A stretch of DNA of 64,000 nt from the NCBI RefSeq assembly GCF_004011695.2, contig NC_082408.1, forward strand, positions 1,535,501-1,599,500. The letters run 5' to 3'. Each line of letters begins with the position of its first letter. The stretch's first letter is position 1. The notes beneath the pieces are model-generated. The model did not search any database. It was not told where the DNA came from and saw only the letters and a list, made by a program, of their open reading frames with translations. Made by a program: the position numbers and the translations under genes. The DNA is from Ascochyta rabiei (lineage: Eukaryota > Ascomycota > Dothideomycetes > Pleosporales > Didymellaceae). Below, piece after piece: positions 22,221 through 32,576 of this stretch.

Positions 22221-22952
22221 GTGTGCAAATGGTATAGTTTGTCTGGTTTCAAAATAGCCCTTGTTCGTCCCAGCATGGAGGCGCGTTGTTTAGATTTGCG
22301 TCATACAGTAATATTGGATCTAGATCTATTAGGAAGAACATACGACGAAAGAGGAGATTCCTACAGGATTCATATGAGACTGCATTCCGAGTTGCGGTTC
22401 TTTCCTAGGATGTTGCCGCTACAAAGTCGCGTGGCTGTTGTCACCAAGGATCGTGCACTTTGTAGGCGCGATGTTATATTGGGAGTGTGCAACAATCAAG
22501 CAGGGAGAGTACGGAAAGCCCATGATCAGTGGGTGGTGCAAAGTGATCATAGGAACATGCTTGCGTTCTTCAACCGGATCCCCACCGCTTCACTGAGCTC
22601 ACTGAGCAGACCAGACCCTCTAATTTACACTTGGCATAGAATTGTCCGCATTTACTCCAGACTGCAGCTCTCATATCCTTTGGATATATTTTCTGCTTTG
22701 CAAGATGTGGGTACGCGTATGGCCGCCGAGCGTCAATCCGTCTATCATGCAGGCTTGTGGGCAGATAATTTGATACACGACTTGCTATGGCGCAGGGCAC
22801 TGGGTCATACTTCTACAGAGCAATATGAGTACCGAGCGCCAAGTTGGTCATGGGCATCATATTCTGGAGAGATCATATGGCAGACCTGGCATTGGCTCTA
22901 CATTGATGACCGTCAGACGTCTTTCATTCCAGAAGTGTTTGTCGTTTCTATC

Positions 22953-22992
<40 letters not shown>

Positions 22993-23084
22993 CCGCTAGT
23001 AGTGACTCTTTTGGATGGGTTTCAGATGGGAAACTAGTTCTGAGAGGACTTTGTCTGCCTGTTGCGTTCGAGCCTGATGCCTAA
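22221..23084 (+). pseudogene. C-terminal remnant of a HET-type protein
   Basis: An open frame of about 287 codons resembling only the C-terminal part of fungal heterokaryon-incompatibility (HET) proteins. The signs are a W-x-x-I-V-R-I-Y-S segment, then D-I-F-S-A-L-Q-D, then Y-H-A-G-L-W and L-L-W-R-R, and the strongly conserved R-A-P-S-W-S-W-A-S. The N-terminal HET domain (A-L-S-Y-x-W-G) is absent upstream, and the frame has no ATG at its left end, so this is a truncated copy. A CAA microsatellite inside the frame encodes a run of Thr before the C terminus. A further frame after 23090 (F-N-P-D-H-P-S-A-F-Y) may be the continuation. Confidence 0.65.
22952..22993. repeat. (CAA)n microsatellite
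   Basis: About 14 uninterrupted ACA/CAA trinucleotides inside the HET-type remnant, read as poly-Thr in its frame. Confidence 0.9.
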
Positions 23085-23952
23085 GGAGGAGCACGCCATT
23101 TGTTGATAGCGAAAATCAACAGAATCAACAAGCCAGACGGTCTGCTGTCTTCTGCAGCTGAAGTTGCATTTAATCCTGACCATCCTTCAGCCTTTTATGA
23201 CGCCTTTACTACTTGGCATCCTGACGGCTCCTCTCTCGGTATTAGCACAAGACGCCGGCTTTAGTTCTTGAAAACTACCTTACTGCGCTTCAAAATCGAG
23301 TTGCTTCAGATTCAGCTTGGAGCATCGGCGAATGGGTCTTTCCGCCGATATATGGCGTTGATAGGGCTGAGCGAGCGGGAAGCCTTGCCGTCTCCAGCCC
23401 GACGGACAAAACACGCTTCATCTTACTGTAAACAGTCAGGCGGGCAGGTATCTGACTATGAGTAGTTGCGTCATACACGTCATGCATAGGGTGTATTTCA
23501 GCGGCATAGAAAGTTCTGATCACTGCATTTGCATCAACAAGCTCCTTGATGCTACCCAAACAGCATGTTACTTCAAGGCATGATTCATCACGCTTGCACA
23601 ACGGCAGTTGATGATCCACGCTTTCGGCATGACGCAAAGGCATAAGCACAGGTCAGAAGAAGCGCCAGCCGCCTCGCTATTACTAAGATAACGGTGCCAG
23701 GAGTCCACTCGCGATATGTTAGCACAGGCCAAATGAATGGATATGGCATAACTGCCGACAGCTCACGAGTCACTTGGGCACAGCAGAAAAACCTTGACGT
23801 GATGGACCAACTGCCGCCGAATGATCGGCGAGTTTCGCATGAATATAACTTTGTGTACAAGCGCTACCCTCAGCCAAAGCCAAAGCCAAAGCCAAAGCCA
23901 AAGTCAACGCTGGGTTTATTTGAAGATTCTCGGAATTCACACGAAAAGTAAT
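23085..23952. other. Intergenic with hexamer repeat
   Basis: Holds a possible continuation of the HET-type remnant on the left and, near the right end, five AGCCAA hexamers directly before the amidohydrolase gene. No complete gene. Confidence 0.4.
23872..23901. repeat. AGCCAA hexanucleotide tandem repeat
   Basis: Five perfect AGCCAA units followed by one variant unit, about 50 bp before the amidohydrolase ATG, so probably in its 5' UTR or core promoter. Confidence 0.85.
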
Positions 23953-25526
23953 ATGCGTCCTCAGCTCAGTATCTTGGCGTTTCTGTACCATGCTGCCGCT
24001 ACCGGCGCTGCTTCGGTGCTTCTGTCCAATGCCTCGGCCATCCTCACCTTCGACTCCAAAACTGAAGCGCTGTTGGTCCTCCGCCATGGCTCAGTGCTGG
24101 TAGATGGTGACCGCATAACCGGTCTATACGAGGGTGCAGCACCCAACAGCCTCCCTAATAATACCGAGGTCGTTGACTGCGCCGGCAAGATCATCTCACC
24201 CGGTTTCATCGACACGCACCGCCATGGTTGGCAGACAGCCTTCAAGACCATTGCCTCGAACACATCTCTGGCCGAGTACTTCCTGCGTTATGGCGAGTAC
24301 GTCGCGGGATCTTACTTCACTCCGGAAGATGTGTATATCGGACAGCTCGCTGGTCTGTACGAAGGTAAGCTAGCAACCAACCATCGGGCACCGCGCTGGA
24401 AGACAATACTGACCCAAGCTCGGCAGCCCTGAACGCTGGCACCACGACCAACCTCGACCATGCCCACCACACGTGGTCCAACGAGACCTCCGAGGCTGGT
24501 CTGAAGGCCACCCTGGATAGCGGTGCGCGCGTGGTCTGGGGCTACACTTTCCACAATGTATCTAACTTCACCGTGCCCGAGCAGATAGCCAACTTCCGCG
24601 ACATAATGGCGTCGTTCCCGTCTAACAACACCCTGGTCACACCTGCCATGGCCTACGACCACTGGGCGTCCAACCCCTACGGCAAGGACACTCAAGACAT
24701 CATGGCCCTTGCGCGCGAGTACAAGGTCTCGGCCATGACGGCGCACTATCTGGGCGGCCCTTGGGACAACGCCAACAGCCCGGAGCTCCTCCAGACTCTT
24801 GGTTTCCTCAACGACAGCATTCCCGTCGTCTTCTCGCACGCCTCGTTTGCCACAGCCATGGACGCGAAACTGCTGCGCGAGACCAATCAGTACATCGCCA
24901 ACACGCCCGAGTCGGAGATGCATTACGGTCACACCCATGAGCACAGCTACGATATCCAGGACCAGATGGCGCTCGGTGTTGATACCTTCTTCACCTACTC
25001 CACTGACATGCCGACCCAGGCGCGTATCTGGCTCCAGAGCGCCCGCTACCAGTCATACAACCAGATCATGTCCCAGTGGGAGATTCCGCCCTATGACCCC
25101 ATGTCGGTCAACCAGGCCTTCCTCATGGCGACGCGCAAGGGTGCGCTGGCCCTTCGCCGCCCTGATCTTGGTATCATCGCCAAGGGCGCCAAGGCCGATT
25201 TGCTCATCTACGATGGCCGCTCGCCCGGTATGCTGGGTTGGGTTGACCCTGTGGCCGCTGTTGTCATGCACGCCAACGTCGGCGACCTCGAGCACGTCCT
25301 CGTCGGTGGCGAGTTCAAGAAGCGTGACGGCAAGCTGACAGTCCCCAACTACGGCGCCATCCAGGACCGCTTCCTTGAGAGCGCCCTGAAGGTCCAGGCG
25401 GCCTTCCGCGACACGCCCTATCCTGTCATGGAGGGCAGCTACAGCAGCGGTTTCCCTTATGTTCCTGCCCGCGAGGCCGACATCAACCGTGGCAATGGCA
25501 CCGGTTACGGCGAACTCTTCGTCTGA
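23953..25526 (+). CDS. Secreted amidohydrolase (TRZ/ATZ - cytosine deaminase-like)
   Basis: Predicted 503-residue metal-dependent amidohydrolase. Exons are 23953-24364 and 24427-25526 around a 62-nt intron (GTAAGC...GGCAG). A hydrophobic signal peptide-like N terminus precedes the barrel. The metal-binding H-R-H sits at about residues 89-91 (after G-F-I-D-T). Further typical pieces are G-T-T-T-N-L-D-H-A-H-H, V-F-S-H-A-S, Y-G-H-T-H-E-H, the Asp in S-T-D-M-P, and the C-terminal G-I-I-A-K-G-A-K-A-D-L-L-I-Y-D that returns to the beta-sandwich. Bacterial relatives hydrolyse triazines or deaminate nucleobases and adenosine derivatives. The substrate here is unknown. Secretion of such an enzyme is unusual, since most relatives are cytosolic. 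Confidence 0.85.
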
Positions 25527-26400
25527 GCGAAGAGCTAAGAGGTACACGACATCCACCAAGCACGCCGAGGTCCAGCCAACGAAGATACGCGGTGAGCGCC
25601 GCATATGCCAAGTCAGCAAAGTCCACTCCGCAGGTTTTACATCAAACTCTTGCCTTGTTCTATGGGGTTCAAAGCCGGAGTAGGCGCGTTTGACCTCACA
25701 TCGGACTTGAGCGAGGTCAAGCTTTCGGTCAAGCTTAGCAGCTCCACTAAAGTGGCCTCTAGCCGCATCGAGGTTCTACCCTTTGAGATGGTAGACATCG
25801 AAGAGAGCCTCGATCTTTCATCGGGATTCTTTCAGACTGAAGAAGAGCTGAAGAGGCGTCCGTTGAACACAGACGACATATATAATTAGGAGAGACTAGC
25901 CTAGACTATAGCTCTCAAGTAAAAGAATTGCTCGCTAATTCTCAGGACCGAGATCCACTAGTGAGCGATGAACAATGGCAAAAGCAATGGTGCTGTTGCG
26001 GTAGCACACTATTAGCAATCATGCACGTGCGATGCGTGCTAATGCATGAGACGCATTCAAAGCCACAAATGCGCTGTTCTAAATCCCTGATGCCCGTGGA
26101 GGCGGTCGACTACAAACATGGTCGTGACAGCCTATCATGTAAGCTCTATGAAATCCAACAAGCTTCGAGACTAGACTCGCAGGTTGGTTCTGGAAAAGAT
26201 ACATGTTCGCGATTGGAGCAGACTAGCGAGGTAAAGCTTAGAACAGATAAGCACTACCAAGCACGGGGCTCTATGTTTCGTAGGAGCGCTTAGCTTGATT
26301 GGGGAATGCTCGACGAGAACCACCATGGAAGCAGCAGCGAGGAAGGACAGTATTACGTAGAGTAAGCAGTGAATCGAAACCAAGCAAATCATCATTCTGA
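25527..26400. other. Intergenic with doubtful short frames
   Basis: A plus-strand frame at 25662-25889 (about 75 residues, acidic, beginning M-G-F-K-A-G-V-G) could be a small gene but has no family support. A second frame near 25928-26293 looks random. Nothing else recognised. Confidence 0.35.
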
Positions 26401-26976
26401 TTACTCGAGAATGATGTTGCACCACTGGGGCGTGTCTTTCACTGCTTCCCCATGCATGATACTCTGAACATAGCATTCGCCAACCATTAAGTATGTGTCG
26501 CTGTTGAAAGGTCTGAGGACATGAGGGATGTTGGCTCCTGATATGACGCAGCAGATGTCGCCTGGGGACGTAATCGCAGGACCAAGTCCAATACAGCCGT
26601 TCTTTGTCAGGAACAGTCTCCGAGAGGTCATGGTAAACTCGGCGTTTTTGATAAAAGCTACAGAATTCCCTAGCACGTTGAATGAGTCAAGACACGTACA
26701 GTGGGACTCTAGGATGTCCAAGGCGAGTGTAAGATCGTCTTGGGTCGCAGGCACATGTTCGTTCTTGGCGTTGGGGTCGTGTGTCGTATCCATCTTCTCC
26801 AGAGAAATGAGCAAATTGCAAGTGACTTTGTGTAAGGGTCCTTCGATTATGATATAGCCGCAACATTTGGCATCACCCCAGACGTACGATAGTGCAGCAT
26901 AGTGACCAGCCTGTTCCAAAGATTGTACTGTGAATCGGTAACAAAGGAAACCACATTCCTCTCGTTTTTCAGGCAC
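26401..26976 (-). pseudogene. Internally deleted HET-domain gene
   Basis: A frame of about 190 codons that joins two distant parts of a HET-domain protein. The beginning carries the HET signature Y-A-A-L-S-Y-V-W-G-D and the V-T-x-N-L segment. It then moves after about 60 residues to the C-terminal block R-R-L-F-L-T-K-N-G-x-I-G-L-G-P with G-D-x-x-C-V-I-S-G, V-L-R and G-E-C-Y-V. In full-length relatives these blocks are separated by several hundred residues, including the catalytic-like middle of the HET domain. There is no ATG at the left end and a stop lies a few codons upstream. I read it as a deleted, probably inactive copy. A nonself-recognition role would be the family function. Confidence 0.65.
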
Positions 26977-27371
26977 AAGGAACTGCCACTTGTGACTTAG
27001 ACGTTGTTACAACCGTCAATTTAATATCGTAAATTGTGATTGAGATACGTGGTCAGGCTTTGGCAGCACAAGCTATGAACTATTGTCCTATCTGAGGTTA
27101 GATGCGGCATTGTCAACAGCAGTGTGATTTGGAGCGTGTCTGCAGAGACGTTGAAGGATTTCGACTTGTGCCCGTTAACTTTTTCGACTGCAAAATGAGA
27201 TCAGGCAGTACGCTTTACGACATACTGCACCCTGTCTTGCGCCTCTCATGCACGCTCGATAGGGTTTGCAGGTTGCGAGGATAGACCTTGCGGGTGCGTT
27301 CCCTATAGATGTTTGCAAACAAGCATCAATCTCCGAGTGCAATGCAAGCGATGTGATTGATGGCATGCGCT

Positions 27372-27419
<48 letters not shown>

Positions 27420-27420
27420 C
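27372..27420. repeat. (GAT)n-(GGT)n microsatellite
   Basis: About eleven GAT units running into about five GGT units, followed by a degenerate GAT/GGT tail. Confidence 0.9.
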
Positions 27421-28022
27421 AGTGGTGGTGATGAGGTGATGCTAATGGTGATGAAGACGGTGGCTCAATGGTGGTGAAGATGGTGGGTCTCCTAGTGCTG
27501 ACAGGTGTCGAGGATCAAAGCAGGCGGCAAGGGACCGAGGGCTGCGTGCGTGCAATCTCGGTACAAGAGACAGCGGGAAGACAGCCAAGACAGAGCAAGG
27601 CCCATGGTACGGCTCGCAGAGATGATGCGCTTGGAGTTGCTCTTGTCGAAGCCGTGGGCCAAGTCTAAAATTAAACGTGTCTAGCGTTCGGCTGCGTGGC
27701 CCACCAGCGCCCGTCTACAGGTCGCCGCTGTGGCTGCGACAGGGGTCTTGGCCGCGCCAGCGCTCAGCAGCGAGCGTGCCACCCTTTTCCCATCCCATCC
27801 GCGCCCTCCTTGGCCCTGGAACCTTTCTCTGTGACACCCAACGCCGCCCATCCCGCCCGCCGTGTACCTCCAGGCCTGCGCCGCTGCTGCTCTGCCCACC
27901 TGTCCTCTCTCTGCCCTCCGCCAGAGCATGCGCGCATAGCCTCGACCATCCGCATCCGCCCACCACTCGCTGCACTCGCTCCACTCGCTCCAGCCGCCTC
28001 AGTCGCTCGCTAGCACCACACA

Positions 28023-28023
<1 letters not shown>

Positions 28024-28054
<31 letters not shown>
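28024..28054. repeat. (GCC)n run touching a start codon
   Basis: About ten GCC units that end exactly at the ATG of the TPT transporter, so the Kozak context is part of the microsatellite. Confidence 0.85.
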
Positions 28055-28055
<1 letters not shown>

Positions 28056-29244
28056 TGGGTACGTGACTCTGGACGACGCGCAGAGGGGCCCAAGGGATGA
28101 ACTTGCAGGGTCCTAGCGCACACCCTCGCCACGCCTCCACGCCGCAGGACTTTGGCTGACAGCGACAGCAGTAGAGAAGCGCCCCTCGACCGACGGCCTC
28201 GTCGACAATGTCGATCCCCGCGAAAGCACCGAGTTCGAGATGGAAGAGCTGCCCACCTACGAGAAGCCCGCCGAGCCGTCGCCCGTGTCCCTCAAGGACA
28301 AGCTGATCACCTGCTTCTGGATATCTGTCAACACGCTGTCGACATTGGGCCTGATCTTCCTGAGCAAACGGTACGCATCCCTCCACGCCAGCAAACCCAG
28401 GGCCCTGTGCTGACACCCCAACAGCGTCTTCAGCGATCCACAACTCAAGCAGTGCCAGCTCATGGTCGTCATGTGGCATTTCACCGCCACTGGCCTCGTC
28501 CTCTTCCTGTCCACCCTCGCTCCCTTCCGCGCTTTCAAGCCGGTCAAGCTCAATGTCTGGAACATGATGCCTGTCTGCGCCTTCTTCGCCGGCTACGTCG
28601 TGCTCGGCAACCTCAGCCTGACCTTCAACTCGATTGGCTTCTACCAGCTGTCCAAGGTCATGACCACGCCCACCGTCGTTCTCATCAACTTCGTCATTTT
28701 CCGAAAGACCGTCACCAAGTGGATGCTCGCCGCTATCCTTACCACCTGCATTGGTGTCTCCTTCACAATGGGCGGGGAGGTCAAGACTGCGTTTTTTGGC
28801 GTCATCATTGCAACGCTCGCCTTCTGCTCGACTGCCCTCTACCAGATTTGGATCGGCAAGAAGATCGAAGACTTCCAGGTCTCGCCTCCGCAGCTGCTTC
28901 TCAACCAGGCCCCCATCTCCGTGTGCCTGCTCATCCCATTCGTCCCATTCTTCGACACGATCCCCAACCTCAGCGCAGTTCCAACAGACCTCTTGTGGTC
29001 CGTCTGCGCATCCGGTATCATGGCCTCCATGTACAACCTCTCGCAGTTCCTCATCATCGGCCGCACCTCCGCGCTCACCTTTAACATTGTTAGCCATCTC
29101 AAGACTATCCTCATCTTGTCCATTGGCTGGTACAGCGAGGGCAAGATTCTCAACCCACGCGAGTGGCTAGGTGTGCTGTTGGCGCTGGGGGGCGGCTGGG
29201 TGTACTCGCACCTGGCGCTCAAGGCGAAGAAGCAGAGCAAATAG
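28055..29244 (+). CDS. TPT/SLC35-family sugar-phosphate or nucleotide-sugar transporter
   Basis: Predicted 348-residue membrane transporter of the triose-phosphate transporter (TPT, SLC35E-like) family, probably in Golgi or ER membranes. Exons are 28055-28058, 28148-28370 and 28425-29244. The first exon has only four coding bases (ATG G), then an 89-nt intron (GTACGT...CGCAG). This start gives M-G-L-W-L-T-A-T-A-V-E-K and a soluble acidic N terminus before about ten hydrophobic helices. Family features are G-L-I-F-L-S-K-R-V-F, F-N-S-I-G-F-Y-Q-L-S-K, T-P-T-V-V-L-I-N-F and the C-terminal N-I-V-S-H-L-K-T. Substrate cannot be told from sequence; it is not the GDP-mannose transporter, which is the separate gene at 43.6-44.9 kb. 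Confidence 0.88.
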
Positions 29245-30607
29245 AGACCTCGTCATACAGCGTGTTGCGGTACACGGGCAGTCTGCAATGCGCGTGTACG
29301 AGCACAAGCCGAAAGAGCTTGTTGTACAACGAGATGTGTGCGCGGGTGGAGCTTGATGTTCCTCGTACTCTCCACCTGCCTTTTCTTCTCATCCTCGCAT
29401 GGCCTGTTTGAATATGCAATATATAGCGAGTCAGCGGCATCGGACCACTCTTCTGTTTTGTTTCCCTCACCTTTCACAGCGGATTTTGAAGATGACACTT
29501 TATATAGATCGGTGCGGCGACTCTGGTTTGGCGATCTTCCTTCTCACACGGTCTAGGGCTTGACACTTTTGGGCGTATTGGCGTCGAACGCCCACGCTCC
29601 CCATAGTCATGTAATTGCACGGCATCAGACTCTCGATGAATGAACAAATACTTTTCAACCCCTGCATCTATGCAACATGCATTCAATAGCATGTGATGTT
29701 CTAGTAAAACACCGCTGACATTGTGCTTGGTAGCCACTGCCGTGCCTGTCCTGTGTAAAGTAGTCAGAAATTAGCCCCCACTACATCACATCACATCAGC
29801 CGCCAGCCATCGATCTCCACGCCGATCCCGCTGCACAGCCAGCGAACGGCGCAGCTCAGCCTCAATCACGTGCAGCGCACGCCCTCCTTGAATTCAGCCT
29901 TGTGCTAAGCCAAAACCCCGTCCCAGCATCTCGGTGATTGGTTAGCCAGCTATAGGCTCTGCTCGCTCACTAGGTAGCATCCACTCGCTTTCTCTCTTTC
30001 TTTGTGTCTTGCAATGACCAGAGTTTGTCCAGCGCCCGTCATCGCTCTCGTGACTTCCCCCTCGGCTACATCGGCTCACCGCGCACAGCTTCCGACTGCC
30101 CTGTTGCCACAGTCCGCTCGCTGACTTCCCTCCGCTCCGCTGCTGCGGATCAGTGACGTGCTTAATGCTGGATGCCTGATCAGGCCTGTTTTGTGCGCGC
30201 CCTGCTTCTGGTATCGATACCGCAATTGGGTGGACGCTAATGCAACGCCGTTTGGGGCGGTGGAGATGATGGGATGAGGTGTGGGATACGTATGTGGTCA
30301 GCTGGCTGGGGGGGGGGGGGGGTATATTAGGAGGTGGAAGGTACGGGGGGGGTTGGAAGTCATTCACCCACGAACGACATCGCCAGCTTGGTTATCTTCG
30401 ATAATCCACTTCATCACGTCGACCTACCTTTGTCTCGACGTACACGTATCGATAGCAACCTCCCCTCCCCCACAAAGACCAAATTCTCATCTCCACACTC
30501 GTCTTCTCAAGTTCCACGCAGTTCCTCTCAAGCATCATCGCACATTTCGTGCCTCTTCACAACTCATCAATCATACCCCACATCAACACATCGCAGCTCG
30601 AATCATA
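29245..30607. other. Intergenic with 15-base G run
   Basis: About 1.4 kb without a supported gene. A run of 15 G residues at 30308-30322 and a second G-rich tract about 20 bp later sit about 290 bp before the small Gly-rich protein gene. Confidence 0.45.
30308..30322. repeat. Poly-G tract (15 G)
   Basis: Fifteen consecutive G on the plus strand, with an 8-G stretch shortly after at about 30344-30351. The pair could form a G-quadruplex; length errors in assembly are common in such tracts. Confidence 0.9.
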
Positions 30608-30859
30608 ATGGGTTGCGCGTCCAGCAAACAAGCCCCTGCGTACCCCCAGCCCATGCGGCAAGCTCACGGCCAGAAGCGCAGAAAGAGACACGATGCCTAT
30701 GTGGGCTCGCATAGCCCGTATGCCGCCGGCGGGTACATGCCGCATGGCGGTGGGGCTCAGGGAGCGTTCTACAGCGGAGGAGATGGAGGGGGTGGTGGAG
30801 GCTGTGGTGGTGGGGATGGGGGCGGTGGAGGTGGAGGTGGAGGTGGAGGTGGCTGCTAA
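30608..30859 (+). CDS. Small Gly-rich protein with myristoylation/palmitoylation-type N terminus
   Basis: Predicted 83-residue protein, intronless. It begins M-G-C-A-S-S-K-Q, a textbook dual acylation sequence: Gly-2 for N-myristoylation and Cys-3 for palmitoylation, as in many plasma-membrane signalling proteins. A basic patch follows (Q-K-R-R-K-R-H). The second half is almost pure Gly interrupted by two Cys, and the chain ends in Cys. I do not recognise a family. Small MGC-starting, Gly-rich proteins of this sort occur in ascomycetes as hypothetical proteins. Membrane location is inferred. The GGT/GGA repetition could expand or shrink by slippage. Confidence 0.6.
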   Translation: MGCASSKQAPAYPQPMRQAHGQKRRKRHDAYVGSHSPYAAGGYMPHGGGAQGAFYSGGDGGGGGGCGGGDGGGGGGGGGGGGC

Positions 30860-31579
30860 GGGGAGAGGGAGGTGAGATTGTCGAGCACAGGGTTTTGGTG
30901 GAGGCGTTTAGGTGTTAAGGTGGCTTTTGAGTTTGGACTTGTAGGGTGCGGTTCGGTATACCCTTGGTTGTGTTGGGTTATTGATGAATGACGATGCTTC
31001 TGTTCATCTGTGGGATCTCCATTCGTCCTGCTGGGCGGTTGGGCGGTTGGGCAATTGTTTTTGGTCTCAAGTAAAGTAGTCTGCAAATGTAGCTTGCCAT
31101 TGCAGTTTTACCATTGTGATCTGATGTTGTTGTATCGCCCGTGAAATTCTACCATCAGTGACTCCTTCCCCATGTCTTTGTTAGATGGATGCTGCCTTTC
31201 CATGTCTCGTCATCTTCGTTAGTCGTTGTTCGTGTCTCGTAAATTGTAAATCGTAGCATCCGTCATAGTGTTGAGATGTAGCCAGGAGGTCCTCCATGTC
31301 GTGTCCCTATGGTCGTTGCTTTCAGCACAAAAGTGTGTCGTGCTCAGAACATCTTTCCACCTTTCTTCATCGTTCCTTTTCCGTCGCTGAAAACATGACA
31401 CCGCTTAGTGCCATGCGGGCCCTTGACCTCGACACTGACGACCCACTCTTCATTTGTAGGATCGAAGTGAGACTGATGCACGGCGTTCCCTTCTCTGTCC
31501 CTATGCAGTGGTGAGTCGCGTCATGGAACCCGGGCTCAGGATAATTACATGATTTCAATCGATTCCAACGGTGCGCCCA
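30860..31579. other. Intergenic
   Basis: 3' flank of the Gly-rich gene and sequence left of the tandem kinase units. No supported gene. Short TGCCATTG-like repeats here resemble sequence near 34500. Confidence 0.4.
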
Positions 31580-31762
31580 TCATCTGTATACATCCAAGAG
31601 TATTGTCTTGTAAAGCCGTGAACCAACCTTCTCGGCGCCTCCACCTGGACTACCAAACTTGTCGATGGCCGAGATCCATGGGTCTGGCAACTTCTTGCGG
31701 TCAAGTCCGAGCCATTGCACGAGGTTCTTTGCTGTGAAAGAGAACGAGCGGATGTTCTTCAT
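31580..31762 (-). pseudogene. Companion fragment, unit A (PGGGAEK motif)
   Basis: Minus-strand fragment of about 48 codons beginning M-K-N-I-R-S-F-S and ending S-P-G-G-G-A-E-K at a possible exon end. A homologous fragment lies at 35019-35273, and both sit on the opposite strand to, and upstream of, a kinase copy. Shared residues include R-S-F-S, a Q-x-L-G, an L-P/A-x-x-W, an S-A and P-G-G-G-A-E-K. The parent protein is not recognised. It may be the last exon of a real but unresolved gene that extends to about 32160, or a relic. Confidence 0.4.
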
Positions 31763-32576
31763 GTTGAGAACCTAGATAGTCTCTTAGTGAGAGGCGTCTC
31801 ACAAAAATGGCTGGCTCAGCATGCATGTAGAAGTTGAAGTGAGTGGGTAAGTAGGGCGGCACAAACTCACAGATGTCCAGGGATAAGTATTTAATTTGGG
31901 TAAGGTGAGCGACCACTGATATCTCTTTGGGCGAAAAGTTGAAAGGAACTGTAGGCACTGCAGCAAGAAAGGATGCAAGTCTGCATACCATATTGAACTA
32001 TCACTCGCCGCATAAGAGGACTAGCTCGACCTCTAGACTTCTCCAAGGCAACAGGCAAACGATCTCTGCTATTGTCGAGAGTGAAGTAGCAAGTGGGGCT
32101 CGCGGATGGGCGCGCCGAAGTGCTCGAACTCACAACGAACCACAGGCTGCCTAGAATCAAATGGAGTCAAACAGCAGGGGACAAGACGTGTTTCAATGAT
32201 AGTAGAGTCTAATTTCAACTAAATCCACTCTCGAGATACAGGTCGCGGGTTCTAAGGCGCCGTAGCTTTGCACGAGATGAAGTACAGATATGAGGTTAAC
32301 ATCAACTGTGAAAACTGTGACCACATCGAAACTCGAAATAAAGGATGAGAATCCAAAAAATTATTGCTCGATATTTGTGCGAGAACACCTACTTTGGGCG
32401 ATTGTACCATCTCTCTTTGCAAGTAAAGTGAATGTAGCCTGCTGAGTCAGCCTCGAAATGCGTTTGCCTCTACCACGCCTGACTCCTCTAGTCCTGACTC
32501 CGTCATCGACTTCCCCGCGCGGCTTTTGCGAAGCCTCATCGAGAATACCTTGTTGCTGCACAATCGATTATACTCC
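31763..32576. other. Region between companion fragment A and kinase A
   Basis: May contain 5' exons of the minus-strand companion gene (open frames to about 32160, none recognised) and the promoter of kinase A. Confidence 0.35.

Larger units (their letters stand above)
26977..28054. other. Intergenic with microsatellites
   Basis: No supported gene. It contains a GAT/GGT microsatellite near 27372 and a GCC run directly before the transporter ATG. Long antisense open frames over the GC-rich right part look like composition artefacts. Confidence 0.45.

Noticed and set aside
8414..28000. Secondary-metabolite gene cluster
   Set aside because: No polyketide synthase, NRPS, terpene synthase or cytochrome P450 genes are present; the SDR further right stands alone among housekeeping genes.
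27715..29097. Antisense open frame of about 460 codons opposite the TPT transporter and its leader
   Set aside because: Composition artefact of GC-rich coding DNA and the GCC repeat; no recognisable domain.
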